A stretch of 64,000 nucleotides of DNA from DTKY01 sp037440765 (GTDB lineage Bacteria; Acidobacteriota; Terriglobia; Bryobacterales; Bryobacteraceae): positions 1 through 64,000 of the forward strand of contig JBBITL010000018.1 of the NCBI GenBank assembly GCA_037440765.1, read 5' to 3'. Of the stretch, positions 1-8,863 are shown one piece after another (within the stretch, counting starts at the first letter, position 1; every line of letters begins with the position of its first letter). Both the position numbers and the translations under genes were made by a program. The notes below the pieces were generated by a model. The model was not told the DNA's origin. It did not search any database and saw nothing but the letters and a program-made list of their open reading frames with translations.

Positions 1-21
1 GTTCCAACCTGCACACTCTGA

Positions 22-285
22 TTATATAATACCCACGATCACACACCTGCCCTGGTCCTGCCGGACGCGGCGGGCGCGCTCCCCGGCGTTCTCCTTGAAA
101 AGATGTATGCGGCCACGGCTCTCCTGGATCTGCCGCCCCAACTCCGCGTTCTGCTTCTGCAGCTCGCGAACCTGCTGGCGTTTTTCCAGTACCATGGGGA
201 TGCCGTTCGGGCCGCGTAAGCTGGCCAGGAGGCATCCGCCCGCCAGTACCAGGGCCCCGGCGCTGACGATAGTTCGCACCGACAT
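22..285 (-). CDS. FtsB/DivIC-like septum formation initiator
   Basis: This 87-residue protein has the layout of FtsB/DivIC: a short N-terminal membrane segment (about residues 5-22), the sequence LRGPNGIP that often follows it in this family, then a heptad-like coiled coil (about residues 33-65, VRELQKQNAELGRQIQE). In the family the coiled coil pairs with FtsL/FtsQ at the division septum. The C-terminus ends in a hydrophobic tail (CVIVGII), at the place where FtsB proteins carry a short beta element. It is read leftward and diverges from cutA across a 64-bp gap. The ATG at 285 follows the family N-terminus. The identity rests on architecture rather than on catalytic residues, so DivIC versus FtsB is not settled. 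Confidence 0.72.
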   Translation of the reverse strand: MSVRTIVSAGALVLAGGCLLASLRGPNGIPMVLEKRQQVRELQKQNAELGRQIQESRGRIHLFKENAGERARRVRQDQGRCVIVGII

Positions 286-349
286 TGCTATTCTAAGTTA
301 TAACCTCATTTTTCCATCTTTTCCACATAATTTGGGGTGGAGGGGTCAA

Positions 350-682
350 ATGACCGATAAGATTGTGGTCCTGACCACGTGCGCGAGCCGGGAACAGGCG
401 GAGTCCATCGCGAAACGCCTGGTGGAGCAGCGCCTGGCTGCCTGCGTGAATCTGCTGGCCGGCGTGCACAGTGTTTATCGCTGGCGCGGAGCGGTGGAGG
501 AGTCCTCCGAGTGGCTGCTCATCATCAAGAGCCGGCGGAACCTGTTCGAGCCCTTGCAGGCTGAGATACGGAGACTGCATTCATACGACGTGCCCGAGGC
601 GCTGGCGCTCCCGGTCGTGGACGGCTCCGAGGCCTACCTGGACTGGCTGGACGGCGAAACCGGCGCTGAACCGCGACCGTGA
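350..682 (+). CDS. cutA: Divalent-cation tolerance protein CutA
   Basis: This 110-residue protein matches CutA1, a small trimeric ferredoxin-like-fold protein linked to copper and divalent-cation tolerance. Family signatures are visible: LTTCASREQAESIAKRLVEQ near the N-terminus, RLAACVNL (about residues 32-39), VYRWRGAVEE, and LHSYDVPEALALPV near the C-terminus. Length is normal for the family. I place the start at ATG 350, which follows a good ribosome-binding site (GGTGGAGGGG). An upstream in-frame ATG at 95 would run through ftsB on the other strand and adds nothing family-like. The stop TGA overlaps the GTG start of metH by four bases, which suggests translational coupling. Confidence 0.93.
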   Translation: MTDKIVVLTTCASREQAESIAKRLVEQRLAACVNLLAGVHSVYRWRGAVEESSEWLLIIKSRRNLFEPLQAEIRRLHSYDVPEALALPVVDGSEAYLDWLDGETGAEPRP

Positions 683-3600
683 GTAAGCGGGCAGCTGCTG
701 AAATGAGCGAGGCACAATCCAGACGGCAGGCGCTCGCGGCGGCGCTGGAGGAACGCATCCTGGTCCTGGACGGGGCCATGGGCACCATGCTGCAAGAGGC
801 GCGCCTGACGGCGGCCGATTTCGGCGGCGCCGCCCTGGAAGGCTGCAACGAGAACCTTACCCGCACGAGGCCCGACGTGGTTCTGGGCATACACCGCGCC
901 TACCTGGAGGCCGGTTGCGACATCGTCGAGACCAACACCTTCGGCGGGACGCGGGTCGTGTTGTCCGAGTACGGCCTGGAGGAGAGCGCCAGCGAACTGA
1001 ACCGGAGCGCCGCCGCCCTTGCCCGGCAGGCCGCCGGGGAGTTCTCCCGGCCCGGCCGCCCGCGCTTCGTCGCCGGCTCCATGGGACCTACCACGAAAGC
1101 CATCTCCGTCACCGGCGGCATCGCCTTCGATCAGCTTCGGGAGTCGTACCGCGAGCAGGCAGCGGCCCTGGTCGAAGGAGGCGCGGACCTTCTTGTGTTG
1201 GAGACCTGCCAGGACACGCGCAACGTGAAGGCCGCGCTGCTGGCCGTGCGGAGCCTGGAGAGCGAGCTGGAGCGCCGCATCCCGGTGATCGTCTCCGGCA
1301 CCATCGAGCCAACCGGCACCATGCTGGCCGGCCAGGCGGCGGATGCCTTCTGGATTTCGATCGCCCACGCCGAGCCGCTGGCAATCGGCCTGAACTGCGC
1401 CACCGGCCCGGAGTTCATGACCGATCACATCCGCACCCTCCACGAGCTGGCCTGGACCCGGATCTCCTGCTACCCCAACGCCGGCCTGCCCAACGAGGAG
1501 GGCCGCTACGGGGAGACGCCCGGGACGCTGGCGGCGCAACTGGAGCGTTTCGTGGGCAACGGCTGGCTGAACCTGGTCGGAGGTTGCTGCGGGACCACGC
1601 CGGCCCACATACGGGAACTGGCGCGGATGGTCGAGGGCAGGCAGCCGCGGCGCGTTCCGCCGCCGGGCCGGCGGAGCTTCATCTCCGGCGTCGACCTGAT
1701 CGAAGCGGAGGAAAGCACGCGGCCCCTGCTGGTCGGCGAACGCACCAACGTCATAGGCTCACGCCTTTTCAAGCAGATGATCGCGGCCGAGAAGTGGGAT
1801 GAGGCCAGCGAGATAGGCCGCCGGCAGGTGCGCAACGGCGCGCACGTGGTGGATGTCTGCTTGCAGTCGAGCGAGCGCGAGGAGATCCATGACGTTCCTC
1901 CCTTCTACGACCGGCTGATACGCAAGATCAAGGCCCCGCTGATGATCGATTCCACCGATCCGGCCGCGGTCGAGCTGTCCCTGACCTACTGCCAGGGCAA
2001 GAGCATCATCAACTCCGTCAACCTGGAGGACGGGGAGCACAAGTTCAGGCAGGTCTGCCCCTTGGTCCGGGCCTACGGCGCCGCGCTGGTGGTGGGCGCG
2101 ATCGACGAGGACCCGGTGCAGGCGCAGGCCTTCACCCGCGAGCGCAAGCTGGCCGTGGCCGAACGCTCGGTAGCTCTGCTAACCGGAAAGTACGGCGTCC
2201 CGGCCGAGGACATCATCCTGGACGCGCTGGTCTTCCCCTGCGCCACGGGCGACGAGAACTACATCGGCGGCGCGGTGGAGACTATCGAAGCGGTGCGTCT
2301 GTTCAAGGCGCGGATCCCTTACGTCAAGACCATCCTGGGCGTCTCCAACGTCTCTTTCGGACTGCCGGCGGCCGCGCGCGAGGTGGTCAACTCGGTGTTC
2401 CTTTATCACGCCACCAAGGCCGGCCTGGACTACGCCATCGTGAACTCCGAGAAGATCGAGCGGTTCGCCTCCATCCCGGACGTGGAGCGCCGCCTGGCGG
2501 AGAATGTGTTGTTCAACACGCCTCCTGCCGAAGGGCCCGAGGAACTGCGCCTTGCCCCCGAGGACTGGCGTGAGCAGACGCGCGAACAGAAGATCGCCAT
2601 CAATCAGCACCATATCTCGGCCATCAGCCGGCACTTCCGCGAAGCGCCGAAGGACCGGGCCAGAGAGGCGAGCCTGCTTCCCCTGGATCAGCGTTTGTCG
2701 AACTACATCGTGGAAGGCACGCGCGACGGCCTTGTGGAGGACCTGGAACGGAAACGCGCGGAAGGCGCCGCCCCGCTCGACATCATCAACGGGCCCCTCA
2801 TGGCGGGCATGGCCGAGGTCGGTCGGCTGTTCAACAACAACGAGTTGATCGTGGCCGAGGTGCTCCAGTCGGCGGAGGCCATGAAGGCGGCCGTGGCCCA
2901 CTTGGAACAGTACATGGAGAGATCCGGCGCCGCGACGCGCGGCAAGGTGATCCTGGCTACCGTGAAGGGGGACGTCCACGACATCGGCAAGAACCTGGTT
3001 GACATCATCTTCTCGAACAACGGTTACCAGGTCGTCAACCTGGGGATCAAGGTGCCGCCCGAGGAGATTATCCGGGCCTTCCAGGAGCACGCGCCGGACG
3101 CCATCGGCCTGTCGGGCCTGCTGGTCAAGAGCGCCCAGCAGATGATGGTGACCGCGGGCGACCTCCGAGAGGCGGGAATCGGCGCGCCGCTGCTGGTGGG
3201 CGGCGCGGCGCTCTCGGACAGGTTCACGCGGCAGAAGATCGCGCCGGCCTATGCCGGGAGCGTTTGCTACGCCAGGGACGCCATGACCGGATTGCGTCTG
3301 ATGAACCAGTTGATGGACCCGGCCGCGCGCGAACAGGTGCTCCGGGCGCACCGGCCCGGCGCCGCCGAACCAGCGCCGGATACGGCCTCCGCACAGGTGG
3401 CTCCGGCCGCGCGGCGCTCGCCGAAGGTCCGCGCGGATCTGCCCGTTCCTGACGCGCCTTACCTTGACCGCAAGGTCCGCGATGTGCCGCAGTTGGCCGA
3501 GGTCTGGGGATACGTCAACCCGCAGATGCTGTTCGGAAAGCACCTCGGCTTCCGCGGCAGCTTCGAGAAGCGCCTGGCAGAGCGCGACCAGAAAGCGCTC

Positions 3601-4245
3601 GAGCTGTTCCACCAGATGGAGGAGGTCAAGCGCTGGGCGGCAGGGTTCATGAAAGTCCGCTGCGTATGGCAGTTCTTCGAGGCGGAAGGCGGAGGGAATT
3701 CTATCCATTTGTTCATTCCGGGCGCGGCCGCGCCAGTGCATTCGTTTCATCTCGGCCGGCAGGCGAAGCAGGACGGCCTGTCCCTTGCCGACTATGTGCT
3801 GGACCCCGCCGGTGGCCGCCGCGACCACATCGCGGTGTTCGTGGTTACCGCGGGGGAGGGGATTCGGGAGCGCGCCGAAGCCGCCAGGTCCGCCGGTGAA
3901 TTCTTCCGCTCCCACGCTCTACAGGCCCTGGCGCTTGAGACGGCCGAGGGCGCGGCCGAGTGGCTGCACCGGCGCATCCGCGAAGACTGGGGCTTTCCGG
4001 ACCCGCCCTCGATGACCATGCATGACCGGTTCACCTCGCGCTACCGCGGCAAGCGCTACAGCTTCGGCTACGGCGCCTGTCCCAACCTGGAGGATCAGGC
4101 GGGTATCTGGAAGCTCCTGAATCCGGACGAAATAGGCGTCGCGCTCACCGACGGCTTCATGATGGACCCGGAGGCCAGCGTCAGCGCCCTGGTCTTCCAC
4201 CACCCCGACTGCGTGTACTTCACTGCTGGCGAGGCCCCCGGGTAG
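679..4245 (+). CDS. metH: Cobalamin-dependent methionine synthase MetH
   Basis: This 1188-residue protein is a full-length MetH, which transfers a methyl group from methyltetrahydrofolate to homocysteine via cobalamin. Domains run in the usual order. First is the homocysteine-binding barrel (about 20-325) with zinc cysteines C240 (GLNCATGP) and C303/C304 (GGCCGTTPAH). The pterin-binding barrel (about 345-620) has VGERTNVIGSRLF. The B12 cap and Rossmann domains (about 670-890) carry GDVHDIGKN with the cobalt-ligand histidine at 767. The C-terminal activation domain (about 950-1188) has RYSFGYGACPNLEDQ. The GTG start overlaps the cutA stop; an ATG at 703 is a possible alternative. No B12 riboswitch is visible, as the gene starts inside cutA. 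The stop is TAG, showing that amber is a normal terminator here. Confidence 0.97.
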   Translation: MSKRAAAEMSEAQSRRQALAAALEERILVLDGAMGTMLQEARLTAADFGGAALEGCNENLTRTRPDVVLGIHRAYLEAGCDIVETNTFGGTRVVLSEYGLEESASELNRSAAALARQAAGEFSRPGRPRFVAGSMGPTTKAISVTGGIAFDQLRESYREQAAALVEGGADLLVLETCQDTRNVKAALLAVRSLESELERRIPVIVSGTIEPTGTMLAGQAADAFWISIAHAEPLAIGLNCATGPEFMTDHIRTLHELAWTRISCYPNAGLPNEEGRYGETPGTLAAQLERFVGNGWLNLVGGCCGTTPAHIRELARMVEGRQPRRVPPPGRRSFISGVDLIEAEESTRPLLVGERTNVIGSRLFKQMIAAEKWDEASEIGRRQVRNGAHVVDVCLQSSEREEIHDVPPFYDRLIRKIKAPLMIDSTDPAAVELSLTYCQGKSIINSVNLEDGEHKFRQVCPLVRAYGAALVVGAIDEDPVQAQAFTRERKLAVAERSVALLTGKYGVPAEDIILDALVFPCATGDENYIGGAVETIEAVRLFKARIPYVKTILGVSNVSFGLPAAAREVVNSVFLYHATKAGLDYAIVNSEKIERFASIPDVERRLAENVLFNTPPAEGPEELRLAPEDWREQTREQKIAINQHHISAISRHFREAPKDRAREASLLPLDQRLSNYIVEGTRDGLVEDLERKRAEGAAPLDIINGPLMAGMAEVGRLFNNNELIVAEVLQSAEAMKAAVAHLEQYMERSGAATRGKVILATVKGDVHDIGKNLVDIIFSNNGYQVVNLGIKVPPEEIIRAFQEHAPDAIGLSGLLVKSAQQMMVTAGDLREAGIGAPLLVGGAALSDRFTRQKIAPAYAGSVCYARDAMTGLRLMNQLMDPAAREQVLRAHRPGAAEPAPDTASAQVAPAARRSPKVRADLPVPDAPYLDRKVRDVPQLAEVWGYVNPQMLFGKHLGFRGSFEKRLAERDQKALELFHQMEEVKRWAAGFMKVRCVWQFFEAEGGGNSIHLFIPGAAAPVHSFHLGRQAKQDGLSLADYVLDPAGGRRDHIAVFVVTAGEGIRERAEAARSAGEFFRSHALQALALETAEGAAEWLHRRIREDWGFPDPPSMTMHDRFTSRYRGKRYSFGYGACPNLEDQAGIWKLLNPDEIGVALTDGFMMDPEASVSALVFHHPDCVYFTAGEAPG

Positions 4246-4258
4246 GTTCATCGCCCCC

Positions 4259-6646
4259 ATGCCCGTGCCGCTGCCCATTGATCCGCTGGTGCCGGAGATT
4301 CTGGCGGCGCTCGGGCGATCACGCAGCCTGGTTCTGGAGGCGCCGCCGGGGGCGGGGAAGACTACGCGCGTGCCGCCCGCGCTCCTTTCGCTGGGTTCTG
4401 ACGACGTCTTGGTGCTGGAGCCGCGCCGGCTGGCGGCGCGCCTCGCGGCTCGCCGTGTCGCGTTTGAGATGGGCGAGGCGGCCGGCCGGACGGTGGGCTA
4501 CCAGGTGCGCTTCGAGGAAGTCGCCGGCCCCGGGACCCGCCTGCGCTTTCTCACCGAAGGGGTACTCACCCGACGGCTCCTGACCGACTCTCAACTCCAG
4601 GGCGCCGGCACCGTGGTTCTGGACGAGTTCCACGAGCGGCGCCTGGACGGCGACCTCGCCCTCGCTCTGCTCCGCCGCCTCCAGAACCACGCGCGGCCGG
4701 ACCTGCGGCTGGTGGTGATGTCGGCCACCATGGACGGCGCGCGCGTGGCCCGCTTCCTCGGCGGCTCTCCGGTGCTGAAGTCCGAGGGGAAGCTGTACGA
4801 CCTGGCGATCTCCTACACACCGTCGTCGCCCGAGCCGCTGGCCGGGCAGGTCGCACGGGCCCTGGACGGCCTCGTGCGGCAGGGTCTCGATGGAGACGTT
4901 CTGGTCTTCCTGCCGGGAGCGGTGGAGATACGCCAGGCGGCGCGGGCCTGCGCCGAAATCGCGCGCCGTGCGGACCTGCTGCTATTGCCGCTCTACGGCG
5001 ACCTCTCCGCGGAGGAGCAGGACCGGGCGGTCGCGCCGGCCGAACGCCGCAAGGTGATCCTCTCCACCAACGTGGCCGAAAGCTCGGTCACCATCGAAGG
5101 CGTCTCGGCCGTGATCGACAGCGGCCTGGCCCGCGTGGCGGGTTTCTCCCGCTGGTCGGGACTGCCCACCCTGAACGTGCAGCGCGTGAGCAAGGCCTCC
5201 GCCATTCAGCGCGCGGGGCGGGCGGGCCGCGTGCGGCCCGGCCGGGTTATCAGGCTCTACCCGGCCGAGGATTTCCACCGGCGCCCTCCGCACGACACGC
5301 CCGAGGTGGCGCGCAGGGAACTTTCCGAAGTCTGCCTGCAAACGGCGGCGATGGGGCTGAGTCTGGACGAGCTCGCGTGGCTCGATCCGCCACCTGAATC
5401 CGCAGCCGCCGCGGCCCGCCAGCTTCTCCGCGAGTTGGATGCGATCGACGACGCGGGCCGTCCGACCGGTCGCGGACGGCGCATGGCGGCGTACCCGCTG
5501 CACCCGCGCCTGGCGCGGCTGGTGGTCGAGGCCGCCGGCCGCGGCGCGGGCGAAGATGCCTGCGCGCTGGCCGCGATGCTCAGCAGCGGCTCTCATAAGG
5601 CAGGGCCGTCGGAGTTGCTGCATCTGCTCGACGGCGAGATGGACCCGGCCACGCGCCGTGTCTTTCGGCAGATCCTCCGAGTCAGGCGCCCGCGCGCCGT
5701 CCGCGCCGAAAACCGCGACGAGGCGCTTCGGATCTCGACGCTGGTGGCCTTCCCCGACCGCGTGGCCAGGCGGCGCACCGGCGACGAGTTGCTGATGGCC
5801 TCCGGAGGCTCCGCCGTGCTCGCCCGAGAAGGAAGCAGCGACTGGCTGGTCGCGGTGGATATCGAGGAGCGGCGCGAGCGCGGCCTTCCCCTGGTTCGAC
5901 TGGCGAGCGCGATCCGGCCCGAGTGGCTGCTCGACCTGTTCCCGGACCGGGTAACCACGCGCTCCACCGTCGAATGGAACCGCAAGGCGGAGAGGGTCGA
6001 GGCCGCCGAGGCGCTGGTCTACTTCGGACTCGTGCTGGAGGAGCATCGCAACGCCAGGCCCGATCCAGTAAGCGCGGCGGAGCTGCTTTCAGCCAAGGCG
6101 CTGGAGGCCGGGCTGGCCCGGTTCACCGATCCGGAGGAACTGGAGGAATTCCAGGCGCGGGTGGCGTTCGCCGCCGGCCACAGCTCACTCGCCCCGCTCG
6201 CCGAGGATGACCTGCGGGCGGCGCTGGAGAGCCTGTGCCGGGGCAGGCGCAGCTTTGCCGAGTTGCAGGAGGCGGCGGCGCAGGGCGGTTTCCTGCGCGC
6301 CCTGGCCGGCCGCCTGCCGCCGGGCGCCGAGCGCGTGCTAAGGGAAGTCGCCCCGGAGAGGCTGCGCCTGGCAGGGGGACGCCAGGTCCGAGTGCGCTAT
6401 GCCCGCAACCAGCCGCCCTGGGTGGCATCCAGGCTCCAGGATTTCTTCGGCATGCGCGAGACGCCGCGCGTGGCGCGTGGCGCCGTACCCCTGGTGGTGC
6501 ATCTGCTGGCGCCCAGCCAGAGGCCGGTGCAGACCACAACGGATCTTGCCGGTTTCTGGGAACGCCTCTATCCCCAGGTGCGCCGGGAGCTGTGTCGGCG
6601 CTACCCCAGGCACGCCTGGCCGGAGGACCCTTTCCGGGGTCAGTAG
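4259..6646 (+). CDS. hrpB: ATP-dependent helicase HrpB
   Basis: This 795-residue DExH-box helicase matches HrpB. Visible motifs in order are Walker A (APPGAGKTTRVP, about residues 27-38), motif Ia (LEPRRLAAR), the DEFHER box near residue 122, SATMDG near 152, STNVAESSVTIEGVSAVID (about 273) and QRAGRAGRVR (about 316). The C-terminal half, with a ratchet-like helical part and an HrpB-specific tail, is of normal length. It lies 13 bp after metH. Its 3' end overlaps the convergent cyclase gene by 7 bp, so there is no room for a separate terminator. The role of HrpB in bacteria is only loosely defined (RNA or ribosome metabolism, proposed), and context adds nothing. Confidence 0.95.
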   Translation: MPVPLPIDPLVPEILAALGRSRSLVLEAPPGAGKTTRVPPALLSLGSDDVLVLEPRRLAARLAARRVAFEMGEAAGRTVGYQVRFEEVAGPGTRLRFLTEGVLTRRLLTDSQLQGAGTVVLDEFHERRLDGDLALALLRRLQNHARPDLRLVVMSATMDGARVARFLGGSPVLKSEGKLYDLAISYTPSSPEPLAGQVARALDGLVRQGLDGDVLVFLPGAVEIRQAARACAEIARRADLLLLPLYGDLSAEEQDRAVAPAERRKVILSTNVAESSVTIEGVSAVIDSGLARVAGFSRWSGLPTLNVQRVSKASAIQRAGRAGRVRPGRVIRLYPAEDFHRRPPHDTPEVARRELSEVCLQTAAMGLSLDELAWLDPPPESAAAAARQLLRELDAIDDAGRPTGRGRRMAAYPLHPRLARLVVEAAGRGAGEDACALAAMLSSGSHKAGPSELLHLLDGEMDPATRRVFRQILRVRRPRAVRAENRDEALRISTLVAFPDRVARRRTGDELLMASGGSAVLAREGSSDWLVAVDIEERRERGLPLVRLASAIRPEWLLDLFPDRVTTRSTVEWNRKAERVEAAEALVYFGLVLEEHRNARPDPVSAAELLSAKALEAGLARFTDPEELEEFQARVAFAAGHSSLAPLAEDDLRAALESLCRGRRSFAELQEAAAQGGFLRALAGRLPPGAERVLREVAPERLRLAGGRQVRVRYARNQPPWVASRLQDFFGMRETPRVARGAVPLVVHLLAPSQRPVQTTTDLAGFWERLYPQVRRELCRRYPRHAWPEDPFRGQ

Positions 6647-7296
6647 ATGACGTAGGCCCGCACGGGGAAACTCGCGCCGCCCTTCCAGGCGATGGGGACC
6701 GCGTGCAAGGCCCCGCCCGAGGGCTCGAGCGACTCCAGGTTGGTCATGTGCTCGCAGACCGGCACGCCCGCCCCAAGCAGGAGCGTGTGCGCCGGCCGGG
6801 TCAGGTCAGCCACGTCGTCCACGTTCAGCGAGTCGATCCCGACGAACGCGGCGCGCCCGCCCACCAGGCCTTTGGCGCAATCCTCTCTCAGGAACGGGTT
6901 CGGTTCGAAGTACCGCTCGGTCTTCCAGCGCCTCGACCAGCCGGTGAGGAACAGGACCGCCTTGCCGGCCAGCTTGCGCCCCCGCAGGACCTCGTGGCCC
7001 ACCCCGCGGGACGTGCTGCCCCGCACGTCCACGACCTCCACCGGCAGATTCGCCAGCCTCTCCAGCGGCAGGCCCGCCAGGTCGGACTTGTCGGGGTAGC
7101 GGTGCCGGGGGGCGTCCACGTAGGTGCCGGTGTTCCCGCACAGGTGAAGGCTGGCGATGAAGAACTCCGCCCCGCCGGCGTACCGCAGCCGGGAGGACTG
7201 GTAGTCCAGCAGCACCTCGACCCAAGGCTCCGGCAGCCCGGGGTAGGTGCGCATCCCGGGCTCGATCGCGTGACTGACCTCAACGAAACGCGGCAT
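6640..7296 (-). CDS. Cyclase-family (kynurenine formamidase-like) hydrolase
   Basis: This 218-residue protein belongs to the metal-dependent cyclase/formamidase family. The metal motif reads LHLCGNTGTYVDAPRHRYPD (about residues 51-70). It is the variant in which the usual GTHxDxPxH becomes GTYVDAPRH; tyrosine variants of this motif occur in a known subfamily. The central strand ending VEVVDVRG and the later FLTGWSRRW also fit. It is the last gene of the leftward sugar operon and overlaps the MFS gene by 17 bp, so co-translation is likely. Its place after a sugar kinase and transporter suggests a lactone or amide of a sugar-derived compound rather than tryptophan breakdown, but that is inference. 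Confidence 0.85.
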   Translation of the reverse strand: MPRFVEVSHAIEPGMRTYPGLPEPWVEVLLDYQSSRLRYAGGAEFFIASLHLCGNTGTYVDAPRHRYPDKSDLAGLPLERLANLPVEVVDVRGSTSRGVGHEVLRGRKLAGKAVLFLTGWSRRWKTERYFEPNPFLREDCAKGLVGGRAAFVGIDSLNVDDVADLTRPAHTLLLGAGVPVCEHMTNLESLEPSGGALHAVPIAWKGGASFPVRAYVIY

Positions 7297-8647
7297 GGCC
7301 CTTGTCCATCCTCTTCTCCAGTTCTTCGAGAGTCACGCCCTTGGTTTCCGGATAGACGAACAGCACGACGAAGAACTGCACCACCGTCATGGCGGTGAAG
7401 AAGGCGAATGGAGTGCCTCCCGACCTCGCCGCCATCAATGGAAACACTCCGCTGATCAAGGCATTCATGAACCAGTGCGTGAAGCTGCCCAGGCTCTGGC
7501 CCTTGGCGCGCACCAGGTTGGGGAACACCTCGCTAAGGTACACCCAGATGACCGAACCCTGGGAGAAGGCGAAGAAGGCGATGAACAGAACCAGCAGCCA
7601 AAGCAGCATGCCCTGGTAAAGGCCGGTGAAGAAGACGAAAGAGACCCCCGCCAGGCAGGCCGCTGTTCCCACCGCCCCCACCAGCAGCAGCTTCTTCCGT
7701 CCAAGCCGGTCGATCAGGCTCATGGCGATGAGGGTGAAGACCAGGTTGGTGAAGCCGATGGCCACGGCCTGGAGGTCGCTGGAGACCTTATCGAACCCGG
7801 CTCGCGCGAAGATGTCGTTCAGGTAGTAGAGAATCGCGTTGATCCCGGTGAGCTGGTTGAACATCCCGATGGTGACGGCCAGCAGGATCGGCAGGCTGTA
7901 CCTGCGCTGGAATAGCGGGACGCTGCGTCCTGACTTCTCTCCTGAGACCGTGGCCACGATGTCCTGGATTTCGCGGTCCACATCCTGCTCGCCGACCCGC
8001 ACCAGCACCTCGCGCGCCTCCTGCTGGCGGCCGCGGCGGACCAGCCAGCGCGGGCTCTGAGGGATGCCGAACAGCGCGAAGAAGAACAGGATGGCGGGAG
8101 CCGCCGCCACGCCCAGCTTCCAGCGCCACTCGACATCACCCAGGCCCATCAGCCCCACGAGGTAATTCGAGAAGTACGCCAGCAGGATTCCGAACACGAT
8201 ATTGAACTGGAACAGCGCCACCAGCCGGCCGCGGCGGGCGGCGGGGGCGATTTCGGCGATGTACATCGGTCCGATCACCGACGAGCCTCCGATCGCCAGG
8301 CCTCCGATCACGCGGGCGGCCACCAGCGAGTACCAGTCCCAGGCGAAGGCGCATCCGAAGGCCGAGACCACGTAGAACACCGCCAGGCCGCGCAGCGCCG
8401 TGCGCCGCCCGTAGCGGTCGCTGGGGTATACCGCGAACAGGCTGCCGAGCACGGTGCCCCACAGCGCGCTCGCAACCGTGAAGCCGAGCAATCCCGGCGA
8501 AAGCTGGTACTCGTCGGTCAAGGCCCTGGTAGCCCCCGAAATCACGGCCGTGTCGAAACCGAACAGCAGCCCGCCCAGCGCCGCGACCAGCGTACTGCGC
8601 AGCAGATATCGATTCACTCTTACCGCTTGTGCCATCTCCGTAACCAC
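7280..8647 (-). CDS. Sugar-porter family MFS transporter
   Basis: This 455-residue protein has twelve predicted membrane segments and classic sugar-porter marks: GGLLFGFDTAVISGA in helix 1, the loop motif DRYGRRT after helix 2, PMYIAEIAPAARRGRL after helix 4, DRLGRKKLL between helices 8 and 9, and the C-terminal VYPETKGVTLEELE. It imports a monosaccharide across the inner membrane, probably by proton symport. It lies between the PfkB kinase/GH32 remnant and the cyclase. The GTG start at 8647 follows AAAGG by about five bases; an internal ATG at 8635 (MAQAVRVNRY) is an alternative. The operon suggests fructose or a related sugar as substrate, which sequence alone cannot prove. Confidence 0.92.
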   Translation of the reverse strand: MVTEMAQAVRVNRYLLRSTLVAALGGLLFGFDTAVISGATRALTDEYQLSPGLLGFTVASALWGTVLGSLFAVYPSDRYGRRTALRGLAVFYVVSAFGCAFAWDWYSLVAARVIGGLAIGGSSVIGPMYIAEIAPAARRGRLVALFQFNIVFGILLAYFSNYLVGLMGLGDVEWRWKLGVAAAPAILFFFALFGIPQSPRWLVRRGRQQEAREVLVRVGEQDVDREIQDIVATVSGEKSGRSVPLFQRRYSLPILLAVTIGMFNQLTGINAILYYLNDIFARAGFDKVSSDLQAVAIGFTNLVFTLIAMSLIDRLGRKKLLLVGAVGTAACLAGVSFVFFTGLYQGMLLWLLVLFIAFFAFSQGSVIWVYLSEVFPNLVRAKGQSLGSFTHWFMNALISGVFPLMAARSGGTPFAFFTAMTVVQFFVVLFVYPETKGVTLEELEKRMDKGHAAFR

Positions 8648-8659
8648 GATGCCTTTCCC

Positions 8660-8857
8660 CTATACCTTGAACCGGCTGAGATCCAACCCGGCGGGCCTCA
8701 AGGGCCAGGCGCGAAGGGACTCCAGCCGCGCGGACGCACCGCGCGTTCCGCCGGCGCGGGCGAACACGGCGAAGCCCTGAGCCGGTTTGCCCTGCGCCGA
8801 ACGCCGCACCTCGAAGCCGAACTCCCCGGCGCCCGGGCCGCTGAACTCAGCCTCCAC
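8660..8857 (-). pseudogene. Remnant of GH32 (levanase/invertase-type) C-terminal domain
   Basis: This 65-residue reading frame has no catalytic part but resembles two separate pieces of the GH32 C-terminal beta-sandwich. EFGFEVRRSAQG is like the usual EFGLKVRRSPDG segment. GFAVFARAGGT and ARLESLRAWPLRP are like the final strands (VSLFAEGGTARVxSLDVWPL). The stretch that should lie between them, including the conserved VFVNDG-type strand, is missing. It sits in the same frame as the upstream kinase, directly after its stop, with a possible GAAGAGAG ribosome site and GTG start. I read it as an internally deleted leftover of a fructan or sucrose hydrolase. A short expressed protein of unknown role cannot be excluded. 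Confidence 0.5.
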
Positions 8858-8863
8858 CTCTCT

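Noticed and set aside
2179..3915. A 578-codon open frame on the minus strand inside metH
   Set aside because: It is antisense to MetH, has no family-like motifs, and reflects the high GC and codon pattern of metH.
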